Below are positions 47,672 to 56,754 of a stretch of 64,000 nt of DNA, in pieces. The notes under the pieces are model-generated. The model saw only the letters and a program-made list of their open reading frames with translations, was not told the DNA's origin and did no database searches. The stretch covers positions 151,600 to 215,599 of the forward strand of contig CAWDKL010000086.1 in assembly GCA_963802745.1 (NCBI GenBank), in the 5' to 3' direction. The position numbers and the translations under genes were made by a program. Numbering within the stretch: the first letter of the stretch is position 1; each line of letters starts with the position of its first letter. Source of the DNA: JAJPKK01 sp963802745. GTDB taxonomy: Bacteria; Pseudomonadota; Alphaproteobacteria; Rhizobiales; Xanthobacteraceae.

Positions 47672-48199
47672 GTGAAACTCCTGATTTTGTCGGCTGCGCT
47701 CGCAATATCGGCGTTCGTCTGTGCGCCGTCGCCGGTCCACGCCGATGCGCCCGGCGACCCGACCGCCGTCAGATCGGAAGACGGCAAATATATCGACAAA
47801 GATGGCAATCCGACCTTCAAGATCGGGGCCGACGGCACCGTGGATTGGTACACCTATTCGGGGTATCGACGCTATCATTCCGAGTGCCATGTCTGTCACG
47901 GCCCGGATGGCGAAGGATCGAGCTACGCGCCGGCATTGAAGGATTTGCTCAAGCGGATAAACTATGGCGAGTTCCTCGGCATCGTTGCCGGTGGCCGCCG
48001 CAATGTGAGCACGTCGCAAGGGAGCGTGATGCCGGCGTTCGGCACCAACCCGAACGTCATGTGTTACATCGACGATCTTTACGTGTATCTGCGCGCTCGC
48101 GCCAATGATGCGATGGGTCGCGTGCGCCCGGAAAAGCGCGAGGCCAAACCTGCCGCTTACACCAAGGCGGAGGACGTCTGTTTCGGCGAAAAGCCGTAG
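47672..48199 (+). CDS. xoxG: c-type cytochrome, methanol-metabolism-related (XoxG-like)
   Basis: A 175-residue exported cytochrome. It starts at GTG 47672 (VKLLILSAALAISAFVCAPSPVHA, a signal peptide) behind GAAGGGA; the open frame upstream is rejected. One haem site C72-H-V-C75-H76 and the likely axial methionine M120 (VMPAFGTNP) are present. It is the expected electron acceptor for XoxF, handing electrons to a terminal oxidase. The sequence also matches the family annotated as methanol-metabolism-related c-type cytochrome. It lies between hairpin repeats, so its transcription link to xoxF is uncertain. Confidence 0.87.
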   Translation: MKLLILSAALAISAFVCAPSPVHADAPGDPTAVRSEDGKYIDKDGNPTFKIGADGTVDWYTYSGYRRYHSECHVCHGPDGEGSSYAPALKDLLKRINYGEFLGIVAGGRRNVSTSQGSVMPAFGTNPNVMCYIDDLYVYLRARANDAMGRVRPEKREAKPAAYTKAEDVCFGEKP

Positions 48200-48206
48200 T
48201 ACGACC

Positions 48207-48389
48207 GTAGGGTGGGCAAAGGCGCCGGGCACGGCCGATACAGGGATCACCGAACTTTGGCGCCTTTGCCCACCGGCGGCGCGGAAAGGTGCGCACGGCG
48301 CCGGAGTGGCGTAACTCCCCCCGAAGCCATGCCCGGGCGCCTTTGCTCACCCTACAAATCTGCGATTCGACCTGACCGAGATTCGGTCT
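48207..48389. repeat. MITE-like inverted-repeat element (GTAGGGTGGGCAAA family), copy B
   Basis: The left arm GTAGGGTGGGCAAAGGCGC (48207) pairs with GGCGCCTTTGCTCACCCTAC ending at 48354. An outer right terminus ATTCGACCTGACCGAGATTC with GGTCT continues to 48389. The left outer terminus is missing or decayed. Located between xoxG and xoxJ. Confidence 0.62.
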
Positions 48390-48414
48390 CATACGTCGCA
48401 TGGAGGCATGGGCA

Positions 48415-49293
48415 GTGACGACAATATTTGGCGTCCGCACATTGATGGGCATTATGATCGCAACGGCAGCGGGAACCGCAGCGCTCGTTCAGCTGTCGCG
48501 CGCCCAGGGCGTGCGGTTCGATGCGGAACTGGAACTCATCGACCCGAAGGTGCTCCGGGTCTGCGCCGATCCCAGCAATTTGCCCTTCTCCAACGACAAA
48601 GGCGAGGGTTTCGAGAACAAGATCGCGGAACTGCTGGCGGCGAAGCTCGATAAGAAGCTCGCCTATGTCTGGTATCCGCAAGCCACCGGATTTGTACGCA
48701 ATACGCTGGGCGCGCATCGCTGCGACGTCATTCCAGGGTTCCCCCAGGGCGACGAACTGGTGCAAAGCACCAATCCCTACTATCGCACGGCCTATGCGCT
48801 CGTCATCCGGCCGGGCACCGGACTCGACGATCTCGACGGGCTCGCCGATCCGCGCCTCAAGGACAAGCGCATCGGCATCGTGGCCGGGACGCCGCCGGCC
48901 ACCTATCTCGCCGTCAACGGCCTGATGCGCAACGCCAAGCCCTATCGGCTGGTCATCGACACGCGGGTCGATTCCTCCGCCGCAGCGATGATGAAGGACC
49001 TCGCGGGCGGCGAGATCGACATCGCCATCCTGTGGGGACCGATGGCCGGTTACTATGCCAAACAGGCGAACCCGCCCATGCGCGTCGTGTTGTTGCAAAA
49101 GGAAACCGGCGGCCCGCAGCTGGCATTTCGGATCGCCATGGGGGTGCGCCCGGCCGACCAGAATTGGAAACGCCAGCTCAACCGGCTGATCGCCGAGAAC
49201 CAGACCGAGATCAACCGACTGCTGGACGAGTTCGGCGTGCCGCTGCTCGACGAACAGGATCGCCGCATAACCATCGATGCGCAGGCGCGATGA
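48415..49293 (+). CDS. xoxJ: XoxJ-like periplasmic binding protein of the PQQ dehydrogenase system
   Basis: A 292-residue protein of the extracellular solute-binding type 3 fold (LRVCADPSNLPFSNDKGEGFENKIAELLA, then GIVAGTPPATYLAVNGL and GEIDIAILWGPMAGYYA), with an N-terminal export/anchor helix. Proteins of this subgroup, named XoxJ or MxaJ, accompany PQQ methanol dehydrogenases and probably help activate or assemble the enzyme and do not act in transport. I favour the GTG at 48415, eight bases after GGAGG; the ATG at 48400 overlaps that site. Its stop overlaps the next start (ATGA). Confidence 0.87.
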   Translation: MTTIFGVRTLMGIMIATAAGTAALVQLSRAQGVRFDAELELIDPKVLRVCADPSNLPFSNDKGEGFENKIAELLAAKLDKKLAYVWYPQATGFVRNTLGAHRCDVIPGFPQGDELVQSTNPYYRTAYALVIRPGTGLDDLDGLADPRLKDKRIGIVAGTPPATYLAVNGLMRNAKPYRLVIDTRVDSSAAAMMKDLAGGEIDIAILWGPMAGYYAKQANPPMRVVLLQKETGGPQLAFRIAMGVRPADQNWKRQLNRLIAENQTEINRLLDEFGVPLLDEQDRRITIDAQAR

Positions 49294-49856
49294 ACCGGCT
49301 CGGCGCCCCTCTCATCGGTCTCCTGTGCGCTGTCGCGGTTACTGCCGCGCCTGTCCGCGGCGAGGATCGCCCGCCCGAACCGGCCGGCTATCGCACCAGT
49401 GACTACCGCGCCCCGACCCCGGCCGGACTCGCCGGCGCCCGCGTCATCTCCACCGCCGAGGCCGAGCGGCTGTGGCAGGACCAATCGGCGGTTTTTGTCG
49501 ATGTGCTGCCACGCCCGCCTCGCCCCGCGAATTTGCCGGCTGGAACGCTCTGGCGCGACAAACCGCGGCTCAACATTCCGGGCAGTATCTGGCTTCCCGA
49601 CACCGGATACGGCGCACTTGCGGCCGCGACCGAAGATTACCTGCGCCGGAACATCGAGCGGGCCACGGCCGGCGACCATGCCAAATTGCTGGTGATCTAC
49701 TGTCTGCGGGATTGCTGGATGTCGTGGAACGCCGCCAAGCGCATCCTGTCGATGGGTTTTACCAACGTCGCCTGGTATCCGGACGGCACCGACGGCTGGA
49801 CCGAGGAATTGCTCCCCCTCGCCGACGCGCAACCGGAGCCGATGGCGGGCAACTGA
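49290..49856 (+). CDS. PQQ-dependent catabolism-associated CXXCW-motif (rhodanese-like) protein
   Basis: A 188-residue exported protein (signal peptide GAPLIGLLCAVAVTAAPVRG) with a rhodanese-like fold. The hallmark is YCLRDCWMSWNAAKR, where two cysteines lie just before a Trp. VFVDVLPRPPRP and NIPGSIWLPDTGYG are also typical. Proteins of this family occur almost only beside PQQ alcohol dehydrogenases; the precise role is not known to me. Translation is coupled to xoxJ by the ATGA overlap. It is the last gene of the cluster. Confidence 0.85.
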   Translation: MNRLGAPLIGLLCAVAVTAAPVRGEDRPPEPAGYRTSDYRAPTPAGLAGARVISTAEAERLWQDQSAVFVDVLPRPPRPANLPAGTLWRDKPRLNIPGSIWLPDTGYGALAAATEDYLRRNIERATAGDHAKLLVIYCLRDCWMSWNAAKRILSMGFTNVAWYPDGTDGWTEELLPLADAQPEPMAGN

Positions 49857-50535
49857 ACATCGTTGCGCCTGGCGATCTCCCCGGGAGCCGGATTTCACCC
49901 AGAGATTCTCCCGAGGAGGCAAGGGAGGAAATGCCACCAGCTGGCAAACCATAGCCCACGGTACATGCTCCTCGTTCGAGCGGTGTATAAATCCTGCAGA
50001 CCGTGTGAAAACTTATCGCGGCAAAATGAGGCCGTAATTTTTGAGGCGCACTAGTCGCCCAGACATCAGAAAAACCCGGAAATTCGTGGCCCGCGCGGCA
50101 TTCGACCAAATCAGATCGAGTTTTCGCACGGTCTGCTTGATTTTTGCCGGCGTTGGCATCCAAGCTCGCTCCGCTTGGTCGGCGCACGCGCTCGATTGCA
50201 TAGTACACCAACCAGGTGCAACCGCCGCTGTTCCGCAAACAAGCGCTCGATACCTGCGGCATTTTGTCACCTGTTCGTCACTGCTGGGTGTAATAGAACT
50301 GATTTCGCAGTGCTTGTTCTGGTAGGTTAACGTTATAATAACGGTTGGCTGCACAGCCCCGACTAGTTGTAAAAGCGTGAAATCAAGGGCACGCAGCTAC
50401 CGGAGTATATGGTTAATTTACTGGAATAAACACTGGGGCTGGCTGGAATAAACACTGGCTAGCGGTTTTTCTTGGCTATTGTTGCGTGGTTACGCATTAC
50501 ATAGTGACCTCAGAAAACGCGAAGGAAACCATACC
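49857..50535. other. AT-richer region without a confident gene
   Basis: A 679-base stretch clearly lower in GC than its surroundings. It contains a 15-base direct repeat (TGGAATAAACACTGG) at about 50419 and 50442. Short frames on both strands have no motif I recognise. It may be the edge of acquired DNA. Confidence 0.5.
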
Positions 50536-51120
50536 ATGACGCTTATTAGCATAGTAGGCAAGGCCTCCACATCCCAATCGACACTCCGCGCCATCAAGCA
50601 TAAGGCGTTGGGCGTATCTCTTCTGGGTGCCATTGTTTGCTTCGGTCCAGTGGATGCGCGCGCCCAAGTCTATGGGACGGACTATCAATCGTTCCACGGA
50701 CGGGCATATGTTCTTGATAACCCACCTTCGCCGACCTGCGTATCGGCGGGTATTAGTTACGGCGCTGAATACACTTTCGTTTATCGTTACGTGGCAAGAC
50801 CAGTCGGCACAATAGTAGCAGATGCATTGGTGCTCTATATAAATGACCGTAGTGCATGGAGAATAGTTCCGACAACGGTCCGTTCTTTGAATGGAGGACC
50901 AGTAGCAATAACGTGGAGCGGATTTAATCGTTTCGGAGATCTTTCCACCGGCGTTGGCGCCGGACAATCAACGATGACGATTTTGTCTGGCTTTAGCACT
51001 CCGGTAGGTGTCGGGACGGGCGACATGAAAATTGTCGGGGGAAAGATCGACAATTTTTTTAACAACTCCGGCTGCACAATCATGAATTTACATGGAGCCG
51101 GTGTCGCTGATCCGAATTGA
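50536..51120 (+). CDS. orphan exported protein of unknown function
   Basis: A 194-residue protein. I start at 50536 (MTLISIVGKAS), ten bases after AAGGAAA. A leader helix (ALGVSLLGAIVCFGPVDARA) precedes a mature domain rich in Gly, Thr, Val and Tyr, likely beta-sandwich, with two cysteines (PTCVSAGISYGAEYTF near the start, NNSGCTIMNLHG near the end) that could form one disulphide. The coding sequence is noticeably less GC-rich than its neighbours, suggesting acquisition. I recognise no family. Confidence 0.6.
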   Translation: MTLISIVGKASTSQSTLRAIKHKALGVSLLGAIVCFGPVDARAQVYGTDYQSFHGRAYVLDNPPSPTCVSAGISYGAEYTFVYRYVARPVGTIVADALVLYINDRSAWRIVPTTVRSLNGGPVAITWSGFNRFGDLSTGVGAGQSTMTILSGFSTPVGVGTGDMKIVGGKIDNFFNNSGCTIMNLHGAGVADPN

Positions 51121-51157
51121 CCTGAATCAGTTAAAAACGATGTGCCTCGCGGTGTAC

Positions 51158-51180
51158 CCGGGATCCGCTTCGGATCCCGG
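51158..51180 (+). terminator. strong hairpin after the orphan exported protein gene
   Basis: Perfect 10-bp arms CCGGGATCCG/CGGATCCCGG with a 3-base loop (CTT), 38 bases after the stop, followed by a T-containing tail (TCATCTGTTT). It fits a rho-independent terminator, though the U-tract is weak. The following sequence up to 51554 shows no gene. Confidence 0.5.
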
Positions 51181-51554
51181 TCATCTGTTTAGCGCCCGAC
51201 ACGGCACTGTCGGGCTTGCGGTTATGTTCGCCCCAGCGTGATTATAAAAAACCGTTCTGTTGCCGCAATAAACTTGCCGCGCGCGATCAGAAGGCCAGCA
51301 GATCGCGTGCCACGTGCGCTCGCGCACAAGCGCACCACGCTCTCCGAGCACATATCGTGGAGCCATCGGCGCTACGCGGAATGGTCGTCGGTGCTCATGA
51401 TGTGCGACGCCGAGAAGACCGGTCCCGCAAGGTCGCGCTGTTCGCCGCGATCACCGCAATCACCGGAACAGGTGTCCGCTTTGCGTCGGAGCTGTCCGCG
51501 ATGGGCCGGACAGACAGCGTGACGGACACCTGCCTGCCGCGAACTGGGCCTGGT

Positions 51555-51883
51555 TCAGGGGCCCATGAGCATCATTTCCGTGTGTGCGCCGGGTACATTT
51601 ATCGGGCGCGGGGGGGCGGCGGGGCAGCCAATATCCGGCGCGATGGTGGTATGTTGCGTGTATATGGTGTGCGTGCCTGGGCTCAGACCTTCGATGATCA
51701 CCAAATATCTTTTGGTGCCGGACGGGAACAGCTCCGTGCCGGTCGGCGGGAGCGACAGGCTGCCATTCTGGCCGCAGGATCCATGCGCTGTAAGTGCCCA
51801 GCCGCCGCCGGGGTGATCGCTAAGACTGCTTGTCGAGCCCCGTGTAATCCGCACCGAAGCCGTGGGCGGCCCAGCCGGTAACA
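51555..51883 (-). CDS. possible fragment of an exported protein
   Basis: The frame reads like natural protein (TASVRITRGSTSSLSDHPGG, YLVIIEGLSPGTHTIYTQHT, a final NVPGAHTEMMLMGP) with a beta-rich, Thr/Gly-rich composition. The start is unclear: no good ribosome site is visible, and 51883 is the most downstream likely ATG. It may be a decayed piece of a larger secreted protein. Confidence 0.3.
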
Positions 51884-52052
51884 TGACGGTCACGGTCCCA
51901 GCGTCTGATTGACTTTGCCGCAGTGCAGCGCCATGGATCGGCCAAGCCCTGACGGTTTTCCGATTACGCCCGTGGGAGCGACAGCTCGCGGTGTCGGCGG
52001 GCGAGCGGGCCGGCCGGCGGCCCGACAAGACCGGGAATCAACAAGGAGTTTT

Positions 52053-53235
52053 ATGATGAAGGACGATATCGTCATCGTTGGCGCGGCGCGCACCCCGGTC
52101 GGGGCATTCAACGGGGCATTCGCAAATCTCCCGGCGCACGAACTCGGCAGCGTCGCCATCAAGGCCGCGCTGCAGCGTGCCGGCATCGACGCGCCGCGGG
52201 TGTCGGAAGTGATCATGGGCCAAATCCTCACCGCCGGCGAGGGCCAAAATCCGGCCCGGCAAGCCTCGATCGCCGCCGGCATCCCGGTCGAGAGCCCGGC
52301 CTGGGCGGTCAATCAGCTGTGCGGTTCGGGCCTGCGCGCGGTTGCGCTCGGCTACCAGGCGATCCTGAACGGCGATTCCGACATCGTCGTCGCCGGCGGC
52401 CAGGAGTCCATGAGCATGGCGCCGCACTGCGCCCATCTGCGCGGCGGCGTGAAGATGGGCAATTTCGAGATGGTCGATACGATGATCAAGGACGGCCTGT
52501 GGGACGCCTTCAACGGCTACCACATGGGCAACACCGCCGAGAACGTCGCGCGCCAGTGGCAGATCACCCGCGCGCAGCAGGATGAATTCGCCGTCGGCTC
52601 GCAGAACAAGGCGGAAGCGGCCCAGAAGGCCGGCCGGTTCAAGGACGAAATCGCGCCGGTGACGGTGAAGACCCGCAAGGGCGACATCGTGGTCGATACC
52701 GACGAATACCCCAAGCACGGCACCACGCTCGAAGCGGTCGGCAAGCTGCGCCCCGCCTTCGCCAAGGACGGCACCGTGACGGCCGCCAACGCCTCCGGCA
52801 TCAATGACGGCGCCGCCGCGGTGGTGCTGATGCGCGCCTCCGAGGCCGCCAAGGAAAACCGCAAGGTGCTCGGCCCGAATCGTGTCGTGGGCGCATGCCG
52901 GCGTCGATCCGGCCATCATGGGCACCGGCCCGATCCCGGCCTCGCGCGCGGCGCTGAAGAAGGCCGGCTGGACGACCGCCGACCTTGATCTGATCGAGGC
53001 CAACGAGGCGTTCGCGGCACAGGCCTGCGCGGTGAACAAGGATCTCGGCTGGGATACCGGCAAGGTCAACGTCAATGGCGGCGCCATCGCGCTCGGCCAC
53101 CCGATCGGCGCTTCCGGCGGGCGCGTGCTGATCACGCTGCTCCACGAAATGGAGAAGCGCAACGCCAAGAAGGGCCTCGCCACCCTGTGCATCGGCGGCG
53201 GCATGGGCATCGCCATGTGCGTGGAGCGCGGCTGA
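52053..53235 (+). pseudogene. acetyl-CoA C-acetyltransferase (thiolase), broken by a +1 frameshift
   Basis: A biosynthetic-type thiolase starting MMKDDIVIVGAARTPVG with AAGGAG four bases before the ATG. The nucleophile is C90 (NQLCGSG), and the C-terminal part, in another frame, carries GHPIGASG (His) and CIGGGMG (second Cys). The frames join if one C is removed from the CCC run at 52874-52876, giving KVLGRIVSWAHAGVDPAIMG. Corrected length is about 393 residues. It condenses two acetyl-CoA to acetoacetyl-CoA, for example for polyhydroxybutyrate or degradation pathways; no phaB or phaC is adjacent. Confidence 0.85.
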
Positions 53236-53282
53236 GCGCGGCGTTCATCAAAGCCGCTATCGGCATCGGCTCTTCTCGCGGC

Positions 53283-53815
53283 GCGGGAGATGCAGCCGCC
53301 CCCTCTCCCCACGGCGTTCTTCACACCGTGGGGAGAGGGTTGGGGTGAGGGGCAGGGCCGCGCAAGGGCGTGGGGGCAGCTGTTTCGTTCAGCACCGCTG
53401 CGGAGAAGGTCGGTCGGGCCGTCTGTGCTCGCATCCGCCCCTCACCCCAACCCTCTCCCCATCGTGAAGAACGATGGGGAGAGGGGGATGTGCGTTGCCT
53501 TTCCTCGCAGCGCGGGAGATGCGCACGCCCCCTCTCCCCACGGTGTTCTTCACACCGTGGGGAGAGGGTTGGGGTGAGGGGCAGGGCCGCGCAAGGGCGT
53601 GGGGGCAGCTGTTTCGTTCAGGCACCGCTGCGGAGAAGGTCGGTCGGGCCGTCTGTGCTCGCATCCGCCCCTCACCCCAACCCTCTCCCCATCGTGAAGA
53701 ACGATGGGGAGAGGGGGATGTACATTGGCCTTCCTCGCAGCGCGGAGATGGTCCCGCTCCCTCTCCCCACGGTGTTCTTCACACCGTGGGGAGAGGGTTG
53801 GGGTGAGGGGCGGGG
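53283..53815. repeat. tandem repeat of a 230-bp unit made of CTCTCCCC hairpins
   Basis: Unit 1 (53283-53511) and unit 2 (53512-53741) are almost identical, with one extra G in unit 2 (GTTCAGGCACC versus GTTCAGCACC) and a few substitutions. Unit 3 (from 53742) stops after about 75 bases. Each unit holds two hairpins (CTCTCCCCACGG...CCGTGGGGAGAG and CTCTCCCCATCG...CGATGGGGAGAG) separated by about 80 bp of unique sequence. Open frames through it are not genes. It fills most of the gap 53236-53951. Confidence 0.8.
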
Positions 53816-53951
53816 GCGCGCAAAGCCTTGGCATCGTTTCTTCGCTACTGCGGAGACGTAGCTTCGTATTCATCAGCACTGATCAAAGTGTGATTGCTCC
53901 GCGCTTCGATTTTTGTCACGCTGTTTGAAAAGCAGCGGAGGAGCGCGCGCG

Positions 53952-54989
53952 ATGGGCCGCAGCAGTTTTGATCTCGCGGTCCGCCTGGCCGTGACGGCGG
54001 CCTGCCTGGCCGTCGTCCTGGGCACCGCCCGCCTGTCCGCGCAGGACGCGGCGCTGTTCAAGGGCAAGACCGTCGAGATCTACACCGGCTACACGGTCGG
54101 CGGCGGGTACGACCTCTATGCGCGGCTCTTGGCGCGCCATATCGGGCGGCACCTGCCCGGCAACCCCACGGTGGTGCCGAAGAACATGGAGGGGGCGGCG
54201 AGCATCCGGCTTGCCAACTGGCTCTACACGGTCGCTCCCAAGGACGGCACGGTGTTCGGCACCGTTGCGCGCGGCGCCGCACTCGACCCGCTGCTCGGCC
54301 AGCCGGGCGCCCAGTTCGAAGCGACCAAATTCAACTGGATCGGCAGCGCCAATGACGAGGTGAGCGTCTGCGTCGCCTGGCACACCGTCGGCATCACGTC
54401 GTTCGACGATCTGTTGCACCGCGAGCTGGTGATCGGCGGCACCGGGCCGGGCGACGACACCGTGCAATTCGGCAAGGTGCTGGCGGCGGTGCTCGGCGCC
54501 AAGCTGAAAATCATCGCCGGCTATCCGGGCGGCAACGACGCCGTGCTGGCGATGGAGCGTGGCGAATTGCAGGGCCGCTGCGGCTGGTCCTACTCCAGCC
54601 TCAAGGGAGGCCACGCGGATTGGCTGGCGGAGAAGAAGATCGCGGTGCTGGTGCAGTTCGCCCTTGCCAAGCATCCGGAACTGCCCGACGTGCCGCTGGT
54701 GATCGACCTCGCCAAGACCGAGGAGCAGCGCACGCTCTTGAAATTCGTGTTCGCCCGCCAGGTGATGGGGCGGCCGTTTTTGGCGCCGCCCGGCGTGCCG
54801 CCCGCGACCGTCGCGGCGCTGCGCCGCGCCTTCATGGCAACCATGGCCGACCCGGCGTTCCTCGCCGACGCCGATCGCGCCAAGCTGGAGATCAATCCGG
54901 TATCCGGCGAGCGCATCCAGGACCTGGTGGCCGAGCTTTACAAAACCCCACCGCAGCTCGTCCGGCGGCTCGCCGAAATTTTGAAATGA
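53952..54989 (+). CDS. tripartite tricarboxylate transporter-type substrate-binding protein
   Basis: A 345-residue periplasmic binding protein of the Bug/TctC superfamily, of the longer divergent type. A signal peptide (VRLAVTAACLAVVLGTARLSAQ) is followed by FKGKTVEIYTGYTVGGGYDLYARLLARHI, NMEGAASIRLANWLY and the C-terminal RRAFMATMADPAFLADADRAKLEINPVSG. The start at 53952 has GGAGGAG nine bases upstream. It is followed by a peptidase-M24 homologue 133 bases on, across a hairpin repeat. The ligand is probably a small carboxylate or amide; no TctAB genes are near. Confidence 0.83.
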   Translation: MGRSSFDLAVRLAVTAACLAVVLGTARLSAQDAALFKGKTVEIYTGYTVGGGYDLYARLLARHIGRHLPGNPTVVPKNMEGAASIRLANWLYTVAPKDGTVFGTVARGAALDPLLGQPGAQFEATKFNWIGSANDEVSVCVAWHTVGITSFDDLLHRELVIGGTGPGDDTVQFGKVLAAVLGAKLKIIAGYPGGNDAVLAMERGELQGRCGWSYSSLKGGHADWLAEKKIAVLVQFALAKHPELPDVPLVIDLAKTEEQRTLLKFVFARQVMGRPFLAPPGVPPATVAALRRAFMATMADPAFLADADRAKLEINPVSGERIQDLVAELYKTPPQLVRRLAEILK

Positions 54990-55023
54990 TGGCGGCAAGC
55001 CCCATACGCTGCGCTTCGGACTG

Positions 55024-55066
55024 CCCCTCACCCCGACCCTCTCCCCGCAAGCGGGGAGAGGGAGCA
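55024..55066. repeat. CTCTCCCC-family single hairpin
   Basis: CCCTCACCCCGACCCTCTCC continues to CCGCAAGCGGGGAGAGGG. The arms CTCTCCCCGC/GCGGGGAGAG pair around AA, between the binding-protein and M24 genes. Confidence 0.6.
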
Positions 55067-55122
55067 GGGCGCGGTTTTGATCCCACCTGAACGCCATTCG
55101 CTCGAGGGTTAAGGAGACCACC

Positions 55123-56415
55123 ATGGACCAAAAACTTCGTGAAATCCGTGCCGAGGATATCAACCCGCGGTTCAATTGGGGCCGCGCGCTGCCGGCACTC
55201 GGGATCATGGGGGTCGATTTCGAGGAGCGGGTCGATTACCGGCGCCTGCACCGCTACCGCCTCTCCCGCGTCACGCAGGCGCTCGAAAACTCGGAGCTCG
55301 GCGCGCTGCTGGTCTTCGATGTCAACAACATTCGCTACATCACCTCGACCAAGATCGGCGAATGGGAGCGCGACAAGCTATCCCGCTGGGCGCTGCTGAC
55401 CCGCACCGGCGAGCCCATTCTGTGGGATTTCGGCTCCGCGGCCGTTCACCACAAGCTCTACACGCCATGGCTCGCGCCGGAAAATTGCAAGGCCGGGCTG
55501 ATCGGGCTGCGCGGCACCGTCGATCCGGCGTTCGGGCTGATGAAGCGCCATGCCGAGGAAATCGCCGCCCTGATCCGCGAGGCCGGGGTCGCCGGCATGC
55601 CGATCGGGGTCGATATCATCGAGCCGCCGATGCTGTTCGAGCTGGAAAAAGCGGGCTTAAAAATCGCCGACGGCCAGCAGATCATGCTGGAGGCCCGCGA
55701 GATCAAATCCGCCGACGAAATCGCGCTGTTGAACCGCGCCGCCGCGATGGTCGATGGCGCCTATCACCTGGTTTACGAGCAGCTCAAGCCCGGCGTGCGC
55801 GAGAACGATATCGTCGCCAATGTGAATCAGTTTCTCTACCAGCACGGCTCCGACGATGTCGAAGCCGTCAATGCGATTTCCGGCGAGCGCTGCAACCCGC
55901 ACCCGCATAATTTCACCGACCGCATGCTGCGTCCCGGCGACCAGGCTTTCTTCGATATTCTGCAATCTTTTATGGGTTACCGGACCTGCTATTACCGCAC
56001 CTTCAATGTCGGCCGCGCTACGCCGGTGCAGCACGATGCCTATAAGCGCGCCCGCGAGTGGCTCGATATGGCGATCGCCCTGATCAAGCCGGGGGTTTCC
56101 ACCGACCGGGTGTGCGGGGTGTGGCCGAAGGCCGAGGAATTCGGCTTCCCGGACGAGATGAGCGCCTTCGGGCTGCAATTCGGCCACGGCCTCGGGCTCG
56201 CGCTGCATGAGCGGCCGATCATCAGCCGGGTCATCTCGATGACCCACCCGACGGAGATCAAGGAAGGCATGGTGTTCGCGCTCGAAACCTATTGCCCGGC
56301 CACCGACGGCTTTTCGGCCGCCCGCATCGAGGAGGAAGTCGTGGTGACCGACAAGGGCTGCCGGGTGATCACGCTATTCCCGGCGGAGGAACTGCCGATC
56401 AGCCACCGGTACTGA
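55123..56415 (+). CDS. peptidase M24 (Xaa-Pro peptidase/creatinase-like) family protein with altered metal site
   Basis: A 430-residue pita-bread-fold protein. It has a creatinase-like N-terminal domain (LGALLVFDVNNIRYITSTKIG) and the M24 C-terminal domain. Of the five usual metal ligands, D278 (FFDILQ), H355 (FGHGLGLALHERP), E388 (FALETYCP) and E403 (RIEEEVVVTD) are present. The position of the second aspartate, 11 residues after D278, is C289 (GYRTCYYRTF). Creatinase itself works without metal, so this may be a C-N hydrolase or lyase and not an aminopeptidase. The preceding substrate-binding protein suggests it acts on an imported compound. Start by AAGGAG then ACCACC before the ATG. Confidence 0.82.
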   Translation: MDQKLREIRAEDINPRFNWGRALPALGIMGVDFEERVDYRRLHRYRLSRVTQALENSELGALLVFDVNNIRYITSTKIGEWERDKLSRWALLTRTGEPILWDFGSAAVHHKLYTPWLAPENCKAGLIGLRGTVDPAFGLMKRHAEEIAALIREAGVAGMPIGVDIIEPPMLFELEKAGLKIADGQQIMLEAREIKSADEIALLNRAAAMVDGAYHLVYEQLKPGVRENDIVANVNQFLYQHGSDDVEAVNAISGERCNPHPHNFTDRMLRPGDQAFFDILQSFMGYRTCYYRTFNVGRATPVQHDAYKRAREWLDMAIALIKPGVSTDRVCGVWPKAEEFGFPDEMSAFGLQFGHGLGLALHERPIISRVISMTHPTEIKEGMVFALETYCPATDGFSAARIEEEVVVTDKGCRVITLFPAEELPISHRY

Positions 56416-56521
56416 TTTTCGAAAGGCCGGGCGTGCTTGCCTTCCGGCTGGCGCGCCCGTCAACGTGCTTCGATCCGCCCGCCTTGCGGAGTCCCGATGC
56501 GCCTCCTAATTACGGGCCGCT

Positions 56522-56707
56522 AGACCATATTCCGATTGCGTCGAATTGCAGGTTCGTAGGGTGGGCAAAGGCGCCCGGCACGGACTTGGGATGGGCCACG
56601 GCACCGGCGCGCCGTGCCCACCGGCTGGCGCCGAAGGTGCGCACGGCGCGCGAAGAGCGCGCCTTCGCACGCCCTACGATGCTCCGACAGTGATCGGAAT
56701 CCGGTCT
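56522..56707. repeat. MITE-like inverted-repeat element (GTAGGGTGGGCAAA family), copy C
   Basis: The best-preserved copy. The outer termini AGACCATATTCCGAT (left) and ATCGGAATCCGGTCT (right) are inverted, and the inner arms GTAGGGTGGGCAAAGGCGC and GCGCCTTCGCACGCCCTAC also pair. It lies in the 339-base gap 56416-56754 upstream of the DUF2948 gene. Confidence 0.68.
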
Positions 56708-56754
56708 GCCCGCTTAATTACGGATAGATAACCGCGTGCGAAGGAGGCAACGGA

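Noticed and set aside
53283..53815. CRISPR array
   Set aside because: The units are about 230 bp with internal hairpins and near-identical interiors; there are no short repeats with unique spacers and no cas genes.
53370..53861. Apparent proline-rich proteins with repeated LSPRCSSHRGERVGVRG
   Set aside because: They are translations of the CTCTCCCC hairpin repeats, not genes.
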